Source: Desulfobacterales bacterium
GTDB taxonomy: Bacteria > Desulfobacterota > Desulfobacteria > Desulfobacterales > C00003060
Reading direction: 5' to 3'
DNA length: 6,963 nucleotides
Assembly (NCBI GenBank): GCA_030613145.1
Contig: JAUWMM010000096.1
Span: 1 to 6,963 of the forward strand
The position numbers and the translations under genes are program-made. Of this stretch, positions 6,702-6,963 are shown in pieces; position 1 is the stretch's first letter, and each line of letters opens with the position of its first letter. The notes under the pieces are model-generated. The model did no database searches. It was not told the DNA's origin and saw nothing but the letters and a program-made list of their open reading frames with translations.

Positions 6702-6963
6702 CTACTCCTTGTCTGAAAAATATTTTGTATGTAGAAACTCCGCTATAATGAAATCCAGTTCCACATCTATATCCCAGGCCTCAACACGGTCAATTTCAAA
6801 CATTAGGGGTCGCTCACCAATACGGTTTTGCCGAGCCTCCAGAATGCGTCGGGTAAAGATGTAGAGGCACGAGTTTTCTTCATACACTGGCGGCAGATCC
6901 TGGGTGCGCAACAGAATCGAGGGGTCGTGGGTAATCGGGCGTTTGTGGGCAGCCCAAACGCGG
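6702..6963 (-). CDS. Acylneuraminate (CMP-sugar) cytidylyltransferase, C-terminal part
   Basis: Only the last 86 codons are present; the frame is open to the right edge, so the true start is outside. The visible part reads RTQDLPPVYEENSCLYIFTR, then EIDRVEAWDIDVELDFIIAE. This matches the C-terminal third of NeuA/LegF-type enzymes, where RRQDxPxxYxxNGxxYI is followed by a hydrophobic strand and a D-x-ELD segment that contributes metal and dimer contacts. Such enzymes join CTP and a sugar acid (sialic, legionaminic, pseudaminic or related) to give the CMP-sugar and pyrophosphate in the cytoplasm. The N-terminal CTP-binding loop and substrate-determining residues are not in the window, so the sugar cannot be assigned. 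A Kdo-specific enzyme (KdsB) is less likely from the end of the sequence. An internal TTG at 6909-6911 is not a real start because the homology begins upstream of it. Confidence 0.85.
   Translation of the reverse strand, partial: RVWAAHKRPITHDPSILLRTQDLPPVYEENSCLYIFTRRILEARQNRIGERPLMFEIDRVEAWDIDVELDFIIAEFLHTKYFSDKE
6705..6710 (-). promoter_or_regulatory. Ribosome binding site for the hydroxyacid dehydrogenase
   Basis: AAGGAG, formed by the last two sense codons of the cytidylyltransferase gene, lies 9 nt before the ATG at 6693-6695. The embedded position supports tight translational linkage of the two genes. Confidence 0.6.

Overview
The window is a single-strand block of a polysaccharide or glycan-decoration cluster. 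Every gene I accept reads on the minus strand, so transcription runs from right (6963) to left (1). Genes are packed like an operon: 4-nt stop/start overlaps at 5751-5754 and 2862-2865, gaps of 2 to 12 nt at most other junctions, and no terminator-like hairpin seen between them. Both ends are cut: the rightmost gene lacks its 5' part and the leftmost lacks its 3' part.

In transcription order the genes are: the C-terminal end of an acylneuraminate (CMP-sugar) cytidylyltransferase (6702-6963); an NAD-dependent D-2-hydroxyacid dehydrogenase (5751-6695); a short-chain dehydrogenase/reductase (5005-5754); a DUF115/Maf-like protein with features of sialyltransferases (4142-5002); a family 2 glycosyltransferase (3081-4139); a doubtful 52-codon small ORF (2862-3020); a class I SAM-dependent methyltransferase (2206-2865); a family 4 glycosyltransferase (937-2193); and a second, 3'-truncated family 4 glycosyltransferase (1-888).

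Taken together, the right half looks like a module that makes or modifies an acidic sugar or sugar acid and activates it with CMP. The DUF115 protein could be the enzyme that transfers it. The left half holds ordinary glycan-assembly genes: three glycosyltransferases and a methyltransferase that may cap or modify a sugar. No NeuB/NeuC/LegI-type synthase, flippase, polymerase or flagellin gene lies in the window, so the sugar and the final carrier (O-antigen, exopolysaccharide or protein glycan) cannot be named.

The organism is most likely a bacterium, probably Gram-negative; the GT2 and dehydrogenase types recall clusters in Desulfobacterota, Nitrospirota, cyanobacteria and related environmental groups, but this is a weak inference. 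Base composition is uneven: hand counts give about 55% GC in part of the reductase gene (5101-5340) and about 37% in part of the methyltransferase gene (2221-2580), as is common in glycan loci built by exchange. I see no RNA gene, CRISPR array, insertion sequence or clear promoter. No gene-free stretch exceeds 300 bases; the longest is 2866-3080 if the small ORF is not real.
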